DNA of 17,554 nt from contig CAZLGO010000033.1 in assembly GCA_964559295.1 (NCBI GenBank), positions 1 to 17,554 on the forward strand, in the 5' to 3' direction. Shown here piece by piece: positions 7,785 to 15,808 of the stretch (position 1 is its first letter; the number at the start of each line of letters is the position of its first letter). The position numbers and the translations under genes are program-made. The notes beneath the pieces are model-generated. The model searched no databases. It saw only the letters and a list, made by a program, of their open reading frames with translations, and was not told where the DNA came from. This DNA is from CAZLGO01 sp964559295 (GTDB taxonomy: Archaea > Methanobacteriota > Methanobacteria > Methanobacteriales > Methanobacteriaceae).

Positions 7785-8882
7785 CTAAAGGTATACCTCC
7801 AATTTGTAGCTTACCACTTTCTTTTGAGGATCATCTAAGTAGATTTTAAAGTATGATATGCCTCCTGCAGGTATAGTTTCTAAATCAGCATAGGTGTAAT
7901 CCTCAACAACAAAATCACCTGATGAGTCAAAACCTGTAGCATTTAATTGAACAAAACTTAATTCTTTATTTCCTTTGTTCTGGACATAACCCTCAATAAC
8001 TACGTTATTGCTGCCTATTAATGATCTATAACCGGTTGAATTTAAAACAATTAAGTCAGGGTTTTGAGACGATGCGGATATATACCTTATATCAGTTTTT
8101 TCTGTTGTTACTATGTAAAATGATAGAAATATCAATAAACATAACGCTACGATAATTCCTATCTTACGCTTGTTCTGTTTACCCAACCAGACACCAAATC
8201 TTGTAACGCTTTCATATCCACTGATATTGGGAAATATTTGGTTCAGATGGGATGCAATTTTTTTATTTATGATTATTTTAATTTTTTTTGAACCATAATC
8301 GAATTGCAAGCATGGATAGGTTAATATACGTCCTTCACACCAAGTTATTTCGGGATTATCAATCTTATCCAGAGAATAGGTGGTAGGAAGAAGCCTCGTA
8401 AGCTCATACTGCCCCCTCATTGTTTCAAATACCCTGATATAATTCTTGTTCAACTCTATGAAAGTGGGTTGAATAGAAGATCCTGTCTGGAAATATCCCA
8501 CCACATTACTTAAATTATAACCACAATTTAGGCAGTAATTTTCTTCAGGAACTAATTCTTCACATTTTGGGCAGATGGCCCTTTTAACCCGACCAAACAG
8601 GAAAAAAAGGAAAAATGAAAGTATAAAACGCCTAGTGGTAGTAAATAAAAAAATAAGGCTCAATACAAAAATCAAAACCCATAACTCCCATATAAAAGGG
8701 ATGTTTAACTTAGAGGATAGATAAGCATATCCCATCCATAGAAATAAAAGAATAAATCCTATGTATAGGGTAATTTTAAGAATCTTCTTGAAACTTTTTT
8801 CTTCTCTCAGATTTTCCCCACATATATCGCAAATTTTGGCATCATCAGGAAATTTTTTTCCGCACTTTGGACAGAAAACCAT
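7785..8882 (-). CDS. Zinc-ribbon membrane protein with FxLYD-like C-terminal domain
   Basis: A 365-residue protein of unknown job when started at ATG 8882 (an upstream ATG at 8903 would add seven residues). It opens with a double-CxxC zinc ribbon (CPKCG ... CDICG, residues 4-24) and then two membrane helices (about 39-57 and 65-90). A second ribbon (CPKCEELV ... CLNCG, about 106-122) and a soluble domain of about 115 residues follow. A third helix lies near 245-262. The last 90 residues read as an FxLYD-like beta-sandwich: VVIEGYVQNKGNKELSFVQL, then ATGFDSSGDFV and LETIPAGGISYFKI. The layout suggests cytoplasmic ribbons and an external C-terminal domain, as in many archaeal membrane proteins of unassigned function. 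The start is chosen because a TATA box lies 26 bases upstream, fitting a leaderless transcript. Confidence 0.75.
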   Translation of the reverse strand: MVFCPKCGKKFPDDAKICDICGENLREEKSFKKILKITLYIGFILLFLWMGYAYLSSKLNIPFIWELWVLIFVLSLIFLFTTTRRFILSFFLFFLFGRVKRAICPKCEELVPEENYCLNCGYNLSNVVGYFQTGSSIQPTFIELNKNYIRVFETMRGQYELTRLLPTTYSLDKIDNPEITWCEGRILTYPCLQFDYGSKKIKIIINKKIASHLNQIFPNISGYESVTRFGVWLGKQNKRKIGIIVALCLLIFLSFYIVTTEKTDIRYISASSQNPDLIVLNSTGYRSLIGSNNVVIEGYVQNKGNKELSFVQLNATGFDSSGDFVVEDYTYADLETIPAGGISYFKIYLDDPQKKVVSYKLEVYL

Positions 8883-8900
8883 AGAATTACTTTTTGATAT

Positions 8901-8914
8901 CATTTATATTAAAT
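8901..8914 (-). promoter_or_regulatory. TATA box of the zinc-ribbon protein gene
   Basis: On the minus strand the bases are ATTTAATATAAATG. The centre is about 26 bases before ATG 8882. If it is the TATA box, it overlaps the other in-frame ATG (8903), which then cannot be the start codon on the mRNA. Confidence 0.5.
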
Positions 8915-8996
8915 CTATTGATTGAGTTGATATCCATATAGTTTTTCTATTACGCTTAACAGATTAAGGGAGGTATATCAATCATTGTTGTTTATT

Positions 8997-9140
8997 ATGG
9001 TTAAGAACGTATTTATTGAAAATATTTCATAAAAATCTTGGAAATGGCTTGCGGTTGCTCAAAAAGCTTTTAAGATATGCTCCTCTCCAAGACTGCCTGA
9101 GAGATGGTTATCTAAGGAATTTTGTATTATTCTGCTTATC
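8997..9140 (+). pseudogene. Possible transposase N-terminal remnant
   Basis: The plus strand reads MVKNVFIENIS, a stop, and then KSWKWLAVAQKAF followed by CSSPRLPERWLSKEF and ILLI. The second part looks like the N-terminus of archaeal IS transposases, where a line such as LSKxFTxHQLLxLLxLK follows a basic stretch. There are no terminal inverted repeats and no downstream catalytic domain, and the match is from memory. The rest of the 268-base gap around it shows nothing. Confidence 0.22.
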
Positions 9141-9171
9141 AACATGAAGAATAAAACAAAAAAACTATTAG

Positions 9172-9789
9172 TTAAAATCTCTTTACAAACTCATAAGCAC
9201 ATTTTACATGATCAGATCCGTTATCAACCCAAGGTCCATGTCCTGGAAGAAGATATTGGATATCCAACTTATTGAGCCTCTCTAAAGATTTCTTCATCAT
9301 TTTTAGGTCTCCTCCAACATCCACTCTCCCAAAACTCCCATTTGCAAAAACCGTGTCTCCTGATATTAAATTTTCCCCATCATAAAGACAGATACTTCCT
9401 CTTGTGTGCCCTGGTGTATGAATAACCTCGAATCCATGGATTTTATCGCCTTCATTCAAATGAAAATCAACTTTCATCTCTTCAATTGATTTTCCAAACA
9501 TGTAAGCGAGAGTTGCGGCACCATCGCCATTTTCTAATGCATAAGCATCCTCTTTATGTATGGCAATTTTTGCATCGAAGTATCTGTTTCCACCCACATG
9601 ATCGAAATGACAGTGAGTATTTACAATCAATGATAAATCACCAGGGGTAAAACAAGCTTTTTTAAGTGAATTAAACAAATAGTTAATGTTTTCTCCAGTT
9701 CCAGTATCAACAATCACGTCATTAAAAATATAAACATTGGAATCAAAGCCTATTCCTTCTACAATAATGATATCGTTGATCTTTTTCAT
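9172..9789 (-). CDS. Metallo-beta-lactamase fold hydrolase, glyoxalase II-like
   Basis: A 205-residue soluble hydrolase with all the metal ligands of the fold: T58-H59-C-H61-F-D63-H64, H128 in TPGHTRGS, D145 in ISGDTVF and H184 in LPGHGP. Length and spacing fit the compact glyoxalase II-like (YcbL/GloB-type) group, which hydrolyses thioesters with two metal ions. Archaea generally lack glutathione, so the natural thioester is unclear. The ATG at 9789 has AGGTTGAG upstream (9793-9800). It sits 55 bases after tRNA-Trp on the same strand, with an oligo-T stretch between, so it is probably transcribed separately. Confidence 0.9.
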   Translation of the reverse strand: MKKINDIIIVEGIGFDSNVYIFNDVIVDTGTGENINYLFNSLKKACFTPGDLSLIVNTHCHFDHVGGNRYFDAKIAIHKEDAYALENGDGAATLAYMFGKSIEEMKVDFHLNEGDKIHGFEVIHTPGHTRGSICLYDGENLISGDTVFANGSFGRVDVGGDLKMMKKSLERLNKLDIQYLLPGHGPWVDNGSDHVKCAYEFVKRF

Positions 9790-9829
9790 TTTCTCAACCT
9801 GAAGATCATACTTTCTGTTTTAGAATTTA

Positions 9830-9838
9830 GAAAAAAAG
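9830..9838 (-). terminator. Oligo-T terminator after tRNA-Trp
   Basis: Seven consecutive T on the minus strand begin about 8 bases after the tRNA 3' end. Archaeal RNA polymerase terminates on such T-runs without a hairpin. Confidence 0.45.
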
Positions 9839-9844
9839 AAGTGA

Positions 9845-9983
<139 letters not shown>

Positions 9984-10035
9984 AAAAGGATTTTAGATGT
10001 TTTTGGTTGGATCTACGACATATAGACATTTAAAA

Positions 10036-10107
<72 letters not shown>

Positions 10108-10130
10108 CTGATAATTAAGTTATATTTGTT

Positions 10131-10141
10131 GATATTTAAAT
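10131..10141 (-). promoter_or_regulatory. TATA box of the tRNA-Cys gene
   Basis: On the minus strand ATTTAAATATC is centred about 28 bases before the first base of tRNA-Cys, the expected place for an archaeal box A of a stable-RNA gene. Confidence 0.6.
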
Positions 10142-10498
10142 CTTACGGGTGTTTATATTGCATATGTGATTTTGCAAAACTCGTGATGTTCTGATAAAAG
10201 CTCAGTTCACAATATAAATGACCCAATAAGTATCCCATATGATTTCGCGGATGAAATAAATTGCCAAATGCAATTTTACGGATCTTTGATTTTCTATTTT
10301 ATTTGTTGTTAAATGAAGTTTATAGCCAGTAAACTTTAGAATTGGAAAAGCAAGTGAACCGATTTCATGCTTTTAACCCTATCTCTTAGCCATTATTAAA
10401 TAAAAATCAGTAATAATTTCCCTTATCGTATTTACAAATTTGTTTATCGCCTTCAGAAAAATCTTGACACTTAAATCAAAAGGGTGCTGGGATTTTTG
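10142..10498. other. Spacer of about 360 bases without a supported gene
   Basis: AT-rich, with no frame longer than about 30 residues that looks coding. I checked whether the truncated flavodoxin gene continues here in another frame on the minus strand and saw no flavodoxin or ferredoxin motif (no CxxCxxC). The first bases hold the upstream part of the tRNA-Cys promoter. Confidence 0.4.
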
Positions 10499-10753
10499 TC
10501 AGGTGGCAAATATATATTTTGACCCGATGCCCTCCAATTTCCTGACAAATCTTCTGACTATAAGCGGAACACCGCCATATGGTTCATAATAAACCGGAAA
10601 CACGATCCCGATCACGTCTGCATCGGTTTTTATTCTTTCTTTATCCATTATCGAAGGTATGGGAATTAACTTTCCATTAGTTTTTCTAGCAATATCCCTT
10701 GCTACAGCTAAGGAGTTCCCTGTACCTGAAAAATAATAAATTTCAGTGCTCAT
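10499..10753 (-). pseudogene. Truncated EFR1-type flavodoxin
   Basis: 84 residues form only the N-terminal half of a flavodoxin of the type usually fused to two [4Fe-4S] clusters (EFR1-like). IYYFSGTGNSLAVARDIA (residues 5-22) is the FMN-phosphate loop, and VIGIVFPVYYEPYGGVPLIV is the strand and loop that normally carries the FMN-stacking aromatic. The protein stops at KYIFAT, just where the next FMN loop should begin; the remaining flavin contacts and the CxxCxxC clusters are missing. It follows the intact flavodoxin by 12 bases on the same strand, so the two were probably an operon. A remnant is more likely than a working short protein. Confidence 0.65.
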
Positions 10754-10765
10754 AATTGCGACAAA

Positions 10766-11236
10766 TTACAATGAGAACAGTGCGCTGAATTTTGCAGCCA
10801 AATCAGCAATCTGCTTTTCACGCTTCCCTCTCCAAACCACGATCCCGGTTCCGATGACTGTTCCACCTTTGGATTGGCATATCTTTTTCATTTTGGATAT
10901 TGCTTGATTTCCTCCAGTCCAATGAAACGGTAACCCCTTGGTGACGAAACATGCGATTTTTTTATCTTGAAGCGATGAAAGTTGAGTCATATATGCTGTC
11001 ATTACCGCCGAAAGAGAAAATGCCTGTACTGGAGCGCCAAAAATCAGAGCATCATAAACACTAACATCGGGCAGCGTTTTGAATTTGATATTTTTTGCTC
11101 TAGGGCGCACTTCGCCAGCTGGTATTACTTTTTCGATGTTCACCGAATGTCCAGCTTCCAAAAACTTTTCTTTGAGCTTTTGAGCAACAGAATACGTATT
11201 ACCAGTTTGGGAATGAACAATAATTCCTATTTTCAT
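10766..11236 (-). CDS. Flavodoxin family protein
   Basis: A 156-residue cytoplasmic electron carrier with the flavodoxin fold. HSQTGNT (residues 8-14) is the FMN-phosphate loop. YDALIFGAPVQAFSLSAVM (about 61-79) is the second FMN loop, with Gln-Ala-Phe where many flavodoxins have a Trp. CFVTKGLPFHWTGG (about 96-109) is the third loop. This type of protein passes low-potential electrons or reduces quinones; the partner is unknown. GAGGAAT lies upstream of the ATG, about 8 bases away. The coding frame is intact, although its neighbours on both sides are broken. Confidence 0.88.
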   Translation of the reverse strand: MKIGIIVHSQTGNTYSVAQKLKEKFLEAGHSVNIEKVIPAGEVRPRAKNIKFKTLPDVSVYDALIFGAPVQAFSLSAVMTAYMTQLSSLQDKKIACFVTKGLPFHWTGGNQAISKMKKICQSKGGTVIGTGIVVWRGKREKQIADLAAKFSALFSL

Positions 11237-11357
11237 GATATATTCCTCGTTTAAAGATTTTTCATGCCAAAATTTTTTTTATTAGTATACTTTTATCTAC
11301 ATTTAGTTATTCTACCGTCTTGTTAATAAGACTATGCATTATATTTTTCTATCTTCG

Positions 11358-11944
11358 TCACTTCTTGCGTAAGAGTGTCTCCGCCACTTCCTTTGGCTGG
11401 GTAAGCATACAGGTATGTACTGTATCCAGTTCAAAGATCTCCCATTTCTCCTTTTTGGCCTTAGCCTCCTAGTCTTTAACAGCTTTCTTGCTGATTTCTA
11501 TGAATTCACTCTTTTTGCAGCGTATATAGGTTTTTTGGAATTTACTTTATTTTGTCCTCATCATGGTTCGATAAAAGGCTGGAACGGATCAAGGCCAAGT
11601 ACTATTCTGTACCTACTTGGTAGAATTCAAAATAGTCAAATAGCGACTTTCCATTCTAGGAATAAGAATATCAATGTGTATTAAGTGATGAATCCTCTCA
11701 GGGATTTTATCAGCAACACCAGTGATAACCAGACACTGTAACTATGCCCAACCAGGATCACGTTCTCAACGTCTTTTTTTCTACCAAGTCACATACCTCC
11801 AAGATGTGATTAGTCAGACTACTGGTTTTTTCATCGGATAAAGTCAGAGCAAAAATATGTGACCATTTTCCTTAAGATATAAAACAAAATTATCCCAAAC
11901 GAACTTGTCAACACCTCTTCATGTACTAAAGCGTAATTTGCTAT
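11358..11944 (-). pseudogene. Decayed alpha/beta-hydrolase (esterase-like)
   Basis: Reading right to left, pieces of one hydrolase appear in order but in several frames. IANYALVHEEVLTSSF is the N-terminus (usual form M-x-x-Y-V-L-V-H-G-G); its first codon is ATA where ATG is expected (11942-11944), and HG has become HE. LSDEKTSSLTNHILEVCDL comes next, then DVENVILVGHSYS with the nucleophile elbow G-H-S-Y-S. GVADKIPERIHHLI follows. The C-terminus EIFELDTVHTCMLTQPKEVA ends in LLRKK and a stop at 11358-11360, with the catalytic His in TVHTCM. Length and order match the small plant-type esterase/hydroxynitrile-lyase group of about 230 residues. Lost start, lost oxyanion glycine and at least three shifts make it non-functional. 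Confidence 0.8.
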
Positions 11945-12390
11945 AAATAAACTTTCCTTTATTTTATAGTGAAGTACCAAATGTTTTAAACTATTTACTT
12001 AATAAATCGGAAAATATGGTTTTAAACTGGTTTAAAAACATTTATTAGAATTTTCTTTGATCTATAAATCTATAAAATTACGTTCTTCACTATTTATTGT
12101 TTTATCCATAATTAAAAATTGAATCAAATACTCCATCTTTCTCTTATACAGGTTTAAATGTCTTTAGAATGGAATTTCCAATTTCTTTACCCTTAAACTA
12201 TTTTGAAAATATCTCTATCTGCTCATATATCAATTCTAAAACTTTAAAGGAATCATGTTTATCTAAAACCAGTTTTTCGAACCTCATCGTGATTATACTC
12301 CTTCTCATTGGTTTATATTATTGATGGAGCGAATTATTAGATCTAAATCCGAATTTATGCTGAGATCAAGGGAAAGTTATTATTAGTAAT
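11945..12390. other. AT-rich spacer of about 450 bases
   Basis: No intact gene. It holds an inverted repeat TTTTAAAC-TG-GTTTAAAA at 12020-12037, with another TTTTAAAC near 11984, and a short frame at 12198-12287 described separately. The many A/T runs make small palindromes expected by chance. Confidence 0.45.
12198..12287 (-). pseudogene. Short frame with ribosome-binding site, probable gene remnant
   Basis: ATG 12287 opens MRFEKLVLDKHDSFKVLEL and continues for 29 codons to a TAG. GAAGGAG lies about 10 bases upstream. After the stop, the same or neighbouring frames continue as FKGKEIGNSILKTFKPV, which looks like coding sequence. The frame is therefore probably the start of a gene broken by a nonsense mutation. 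I do not recognise a family. Confidence 0.3.
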
Positions 12391-12399
12391 CTTATATAC
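12391..12399 (+). promoter_or_regulatory. TATA box of the DNA polymerase gene
   Basis: CTTATATAC is centred about 29 bases before ATG 12424. No Shine-Dalgarno motif lies between, so transcription should begin at or just before the start codon (leaderless or nearly so). Confidence 0.55.
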
Positions 12400-12423
12400 A
12401 GGGTTAATATAAAATAAATACGT

Positions 12424-14223
12424 ATGGAAACTAAAAAATTCGTGCTTTTAGACATCGATTATGTAACAGAAGATGAAAGAGCTGTTGTGAGACTATTTGG
12501 AAAACTGCAGGGAGAATCCGACCAAGAATCTATAATAGCATTAGATAGAAATTTCAAACCCTATATTTACGTTATTCCGCATGATATGGACAGGTGCATC
12601 AGACAAATAAGCGAACTTGAAATAGAGGATATCGAAAAGGTTGAGAAAAAAGATTTGGGCAAAAAAATAGAGGTTTTAAAGGTTGTTTTAAAACACCCTC
12701 AAAATGTTCCAAAGTTAAGGGAAAAGATAAAGAACCTCAGTGAAGTTGATGAAATTCGAGAACATGATATTCCTTTCTATAGAAGATACTTAATTGACAA
12801 TGGTATTTTCCCAATGGGTGAGGTTGAAGTTTCAGGTAAGTGTTTATCCACAAATTCCACTTCTAAAATTTTATCAAAAGATCGTAACCTCTGTATCTTT
12901 GAAATTGAAGGAAAACCAAAGCATATAGAGGCTGGATATCCTGATCTTAAAATTCTAAGTTTTGATATTGAAGCAAGAAATCCAAAGGGAATGCCACGTC
13001 CAGAAAAAGACGAAATAATAATGATAAGCTTTGCAAGCAATTTTGGGTTTCAAAAGATACTCTCCACCAAAGAATCCTCTTTTGATTTTGTTGAAACCTT
13101 AAAAAATGAAGAAGAGATGATAAAAAGATTTATAGAGATCATAAATTCCCAAAACCCAGATTTGATTGTGGGTTACAACTCAGACAACTTTGATTTTCCC
13201 TACATCAAAGAGAGAGCGAAAAAACATGGCATATCCCTTAATATAGGGATGGATGGTTCTTCCCTTAAATTTTTAAGGAGAGGATTTACATCAGCTGCTA
13301 CGATACGGGGCAGAATTCATATTGATCTTTATCTTCTAATGAGGCGTTATATCAAGCTTGATCGCTATACCTTAGAGAGGGTCTATTTAGAACTTTTTGG
13401 GGAAGAGAAGAAAGAGATTAGGGGAGATGACCTCTGGAAATACTGGGATAAAGGTGGAAAATGGCTTGAAACACTCTTTGATTATTCATTGGACGATGCA
13501 GTTGCCGCCCTGAAAATAGGTGAGAAGACCTTACCCCTTAGCATGGAACTTACAAGAGTTGTAGGGCAGCCATTTTTTGATGTTACCAGAATGGCATCTG
13601 GACAGATGGTTGAGTGGTTTTTAATAAGAAAAGCATTTGAATATAACGAAATAGTACCCAATAAACCATCGCATGCAGAATACGGAAGAAGAAGAAGCAG
13701 ACGTATTGCCGGGGGTTATGTAAAAGAACCTGAGAAGGGTCTTCATGAGAATATAGTAGCTTTTGATTTTAGAAGCCTCTATCCAAGTATAATAATCTCA
13801 AAAAACGTCTCGCCAGATACTTTAGTGAAGGATGAAATTGATAAGGAACATTACGTCGCCCCTGAAGTTGGACATAAATTTCTAAAAGAACCTAAAGGTT
13901 TTGTACCGTCTGTAATAGGGAATCTACTCACCGAAAGAGTGAAGATAAAGAGCATGATGAAGGAATGTGAGGATCCAACAGAATATAAGATTTTGGATGT
14001 GCAGCAAGAAGCTCTAAAAAGACTTGCAAATTCTATGTACGGTGTTTATGGTTTTCCAAGATTTAGGTGGTACTGTGTAGAGTGTGCTGACGCCATAACT
14101 GCTTGGGGGAGAGATTACATTAAAAAAACAATGAAAAAAGCTGAAGATTTCGGTTTTAAGGTTATATATGCTGATACCGATGGGTTTTATGCTACCTACC
14201 AGCCAGCACCAAATAAAGGTTAG
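12424..14223 (+). CDS. polB: Family B DNA polymerase lacking the thumb domain (truncated or split)
   Basis: 599 residues of an archaeal family B replicative or repair polymerase. The 3'-5' exonuclease is complete: Exo I F180-D-I-E183, Exo II Y251-N-S-D-N-F-D257 and Exo III Y354-S-L-D-D358. The palm and fingers follow: motif A D448-F-R-S-L-Y-P-S, motif B K532-R-L-A-N-S-M-Y-G and motif C Y582-A-D-T-D586. The frame ends 13 residues after motif C with PAPNKG. Full-length archaeal PolB proteins are usually near 780 residues; the roughly 180-residue thumb and C-terminus are absent from this window. All catalytic residues and 599 codons are intact, so it is either a recent truncation or the large half of a split polymerase, as in Methanothermobacter PolB1/PolB2. 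The uracil-sensing N-terminal domain appears present. Confidence 0.9.
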   Translation: METKKFVLLDIDYVTEDERAVVRLFGKLQGESDQESIIALDRNFKPYIYVIPHDMDRCIRQISELEIEDIEKVEKKDLGKKIEVLKVVLKHPQNVPKLREKIKNLSEVDEIREHDIPFYRRYLIDNGIFPMGEVEVSGKCLSTNSTSKILSKDRNLCIFEIEGKPKHIEAGYPDLKILSFDIEARNPKGMPRPEKDEIIMISFASNFGFQKILSTKESSFDFVETLKNEEEMIKRFIEIINSQNPDLIVGYNSDNFDFPYIKERAKKHGISLNIGMDGSSLKFLRRGFTSAATIRGRIHIDLYLLMRRYIKLDRYTLERVYLELFGEEKKEIRGDDLWKYWDKGGKWLETLFDYSLDDAVAALKIGEKTLPLSMELTRVVGQPFFDVTRMASGQMVEWFLIRKAFEYNEIVPNKPSHAEYGRRRSRRIAGGYVKEPEKGLHENIVAFDFRSLYPSIIISKNVSPDTLVKDEIDKEHYVAPEVGHKFLKEPKGFVPSVIGNLLTERVKIKSMMKECEDPTEYKILDVQQEALKRLANSMYGVYGFPRFRWYCVECADAITAWGRDYIKKTMKKAEDFGFKVIYADTDGFYATYQPAPNKG

Positions 14224-14251
14224 AAGTTACTAAAGTCCGTAATTTTTAGAT

Positions 14252-14446
14252 GTGTTTAAAATGAACTGTGTGGATATATGTCCCCCAAAGGCATTTACAG
14301 GACGACCTTTCAGAAAAGAAGAACCTCGCAAAGTGCGATATGATGCAAGAAAGTGTGAGAAATATTTTGAAGAGACTGAAAAAACAATAGGATTGGCTGT
14401 TTGTGGTCTATGTCTCTGTGTATGTCCGCATGGGAGAAAAAAATAG
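14252..14446 (+). pseudogene. C-terminal fragment of a QueG-like iron-sulfur protein
   Basis: 64 residues from GTG 14252, with no proper beginning. NCVDICPPKAFTGRPF is the end of one [4Fe-4S] cluster motif, and its first cysteines are missing. CEKYFEETEKTIGLAVCGLC and then CVCPHGR form the second cluster. Spacing and the FTGRPF phrase match the C-terminus of epoxyqueuosine-reductase-like proteins (COG1600 group), whose cobalamin-binding N-terminal part is absent. An in-frame stop at 14240-14242 blocks extension upstream. It lies 28 bases after the truncated polymerase, so a single deletion could have joined the front of polB to the back of this gene. A free-standing small ferredoxin is less likely, because one cluster lacks ligands. 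Confidence 0.6.
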
Positions 14447-14467
14447 GTATATTAACTTATTCGAGTA

Positions 14468-14980
14468 TTATTTGTATTTCTCATAGCATACAATTTCATC
14501 AAGGGTTTTTCTTGGTCTTTGAGCCGGAGATTCGTCTGCATATCCTACCACAAACATTGCCGGAACCCTGATGTCTTCAGGAATATCTAAAACCCTTTTG
14601 ACTGCATTTTCATCGAATGCGCCCAACCAGCAGGTTCCAAGACCAAGTTCTGTGGCTTCTAGAATCATGAATGAAACTGCAATTGAAAGATCAACGGTGT
14701 ATGCATATTGACCGCAGGGCATCACCCTTTCAGATTCTGTTGAACAGGCTACGATTGTAACTGGTGCTTCTCCCACAAATCTCTGCCCATGAGCTGCTTT
14801 AACAAGTTTTTCTCTTGTCTCTTTGTTTTTTACCACGATAAATTTCCATTCCTGTCTGTTAGCGGCTGATGGAGCAATTCTACCTGCTTCTAATATTTTT
14901 TCTAGTTTTTCTTCCTCGATTTCTTTACTTTTATATTTCCTAATACTTCTTCTGTTTTTTACGGCTGTAAAAACATCCAT
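14468..14980 (-). CDS. Nitroreductase family flavoprotein
   Basis: A 170-residue FMN-dependent oxidoreductase of the small archaeal nitroreductase group. RRSIRKY (residues 10-16) is the FMN-phosphate binding start, followed by APSAANRQEWKF (about 36-47). ATELGLGTCWLGAF (about 109-122) is the second conserved helix and FMN-facing segment. FVVGYADESP-R-RK, near the end, is the common terminal motif before the final helix. These enzymes work as homodimers with NAD(P)H and reduce nitro compounds or flavins; the natural substrate is unknown. AAGGAGAG sits about 5-8 bases before the ATG and sets the start. It follows larB on the same strand after a 47-base gap with its own ribosome site. Confidence 0.92.
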   Translation of the reverse strand: MDVFTAVKNRRSIRKYKSKEIEEEKLEKILEAGRIAPSAANRQEWKFIVVKNKETREKLVKAAHGQRFVGEAPVTIVACSTESERVMPCGQYAYTVDLSIAVSFMILEATELGLGTCWLGAFDENAVKRVLDIPEDIRVPAMFVVGYADESPAQRPRKTLDEIVCYEKYK

Positions 14981-15027
14981 AAAATCTCTCCTTTATTCTA
15001 TAACATTTTTAGAATCTTATGGCGGTT

Positions 15028-15795
15028 TCATAGTGATTCAACCAACTTAACGATTTTTGCTGCAAAAACTCCAGCGCCAAAACCATTGTCTATATTAACA
15101 ACCGCAATTCCAGGTGCACAGGACTGCAACATTGAAAAGAGTGCTGTAAATCCTCCCTCTCCAACACCATATCCAACTGATGTGGGAACTCCAACCACAG
15201 GGATATCCACAAGCCCAGCCACAACAGAAGGCAGAGCACCTTCCATTCCAGCAACCACGATCAAAACTTTAACGTCCTCCTCAAGCAGCTTCCTTATGTG
15301 GGAGAAAAGCCTGTGAACTCCTGCAACACCAACATCATAAACTGTCAAAACTTCACAACCAGCTTCCTGGGCTATTATCCTCGCCTCTTCTGCGACTGGG
15401 ATGTCTGATGTTCCGGCTGTTATTATCCCGATTCTGCCTACCTTTTCTACCTCATGGTCTTTAACTACAAGGACTTTTGCCTTTTTGTGATATTTTATTT
15501 TAAATCCTCTATCTTTTAATACGCCTAAGTGTCCTCTTATTGCATCGTATCTTTTATTTTCAAGTCTTGTTATCAAAATATGTCCCTTTTTAGCAAGTTC
15601 TGATATGATCTTTACAATTTCATCCTCTTCTTTACCTTCAGCCAAAATAACCTCTGGAATCCCTGTTCTAACATCTCTCCCCATATCGAGCTTTGCAAAA
15701 TCCTCTAATTCCTCAATATGCATTGTTTTAAGCATTTTTTCAGCTTCTTTAAGTGAAATGTCTCCTTTTTTAAGTTTTTCAAGTATCCTTCTCAT
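15028..15795 (-). CDS. larB: LarB, nickel-pincer nucleotide biosynthesis carboxylase/hydrolase
   Basis: A 255-residue cytoplasmic protein of the PurE-related LarB family, full length. The N-terminal part carries FAKLDMGRDVRTGIPEVILA (about 33-52), the LarB counterpart of the FA-x-LD-x-x-R-x-x-R-x-G-x-PE-V motif. The C-terminal AIR-carboxylase-like domain opens with IGIITAGTSDIPVAEEA (about 122-138). VVAGMEGALPSVVAGL, PTSVGYGVGEGG and SCAPGIAVVNIDNGFGAG follow, all hallmark blocks. LarB carboxylates the pyridinium ring of nicotinic acid adenine dinucleotide and releases AMP, the first step toward the nickel-pincer cofactor of lactate racemase and relatives. No larC or larE lies in the window. 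A TATA box about 30 bases upstream suggests a very short leader. Divergent from hypF. Confidence 0.94.
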   Translation of the reverse strand: MRRILEKLKKGDISLKEAEKMLKTMHIEELEDFAKLDMGRDVRTGIPEVILAEGKEEDEIVKIISELAKKGHILITRLENKRYDAIRGHLGVLKDRGFKIKYHKKAKVLVVKDHEVEKVGRIGIITAGTSDIPVAEEARIIAQEAGCEVLTVYDVGVAGVHRLFSHIRKLLEEDVKVLIVVAGMEGALPSVVAGLVDIPVVGVPTSVGYGVGEGGFTALFSMLQSCAPGIAVVNIDNGFGAGVFAAKIVKLVESL

Positions 15796-15808
15796 GATAT
15801 CACTAATC

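Noticed and set aside
11415..11684. Open frame of 89 codons on the plus strand
   Set aside because: It lies antisense to the decayed alpha/beta-hydrolase, whose motifs explain the sequence; the plus-strand peptide has no recognisable features.
12020..12037. Inverted repeat TTTTAAAC-TG-GTTTAAAA as an operator or hairpin
   Set aside because: It consists almost only of A and T in a spacer that is itself A/T-rich, lies about 390 bases from the nearest intact start, and is not distinctive enough to call a site.
14252..14446. Independent small ferredoxin gene
   Set aside because: One of the two clusters lacks its first cysteines, and the sequence matches the inside and end of a longer QueG-like protein.
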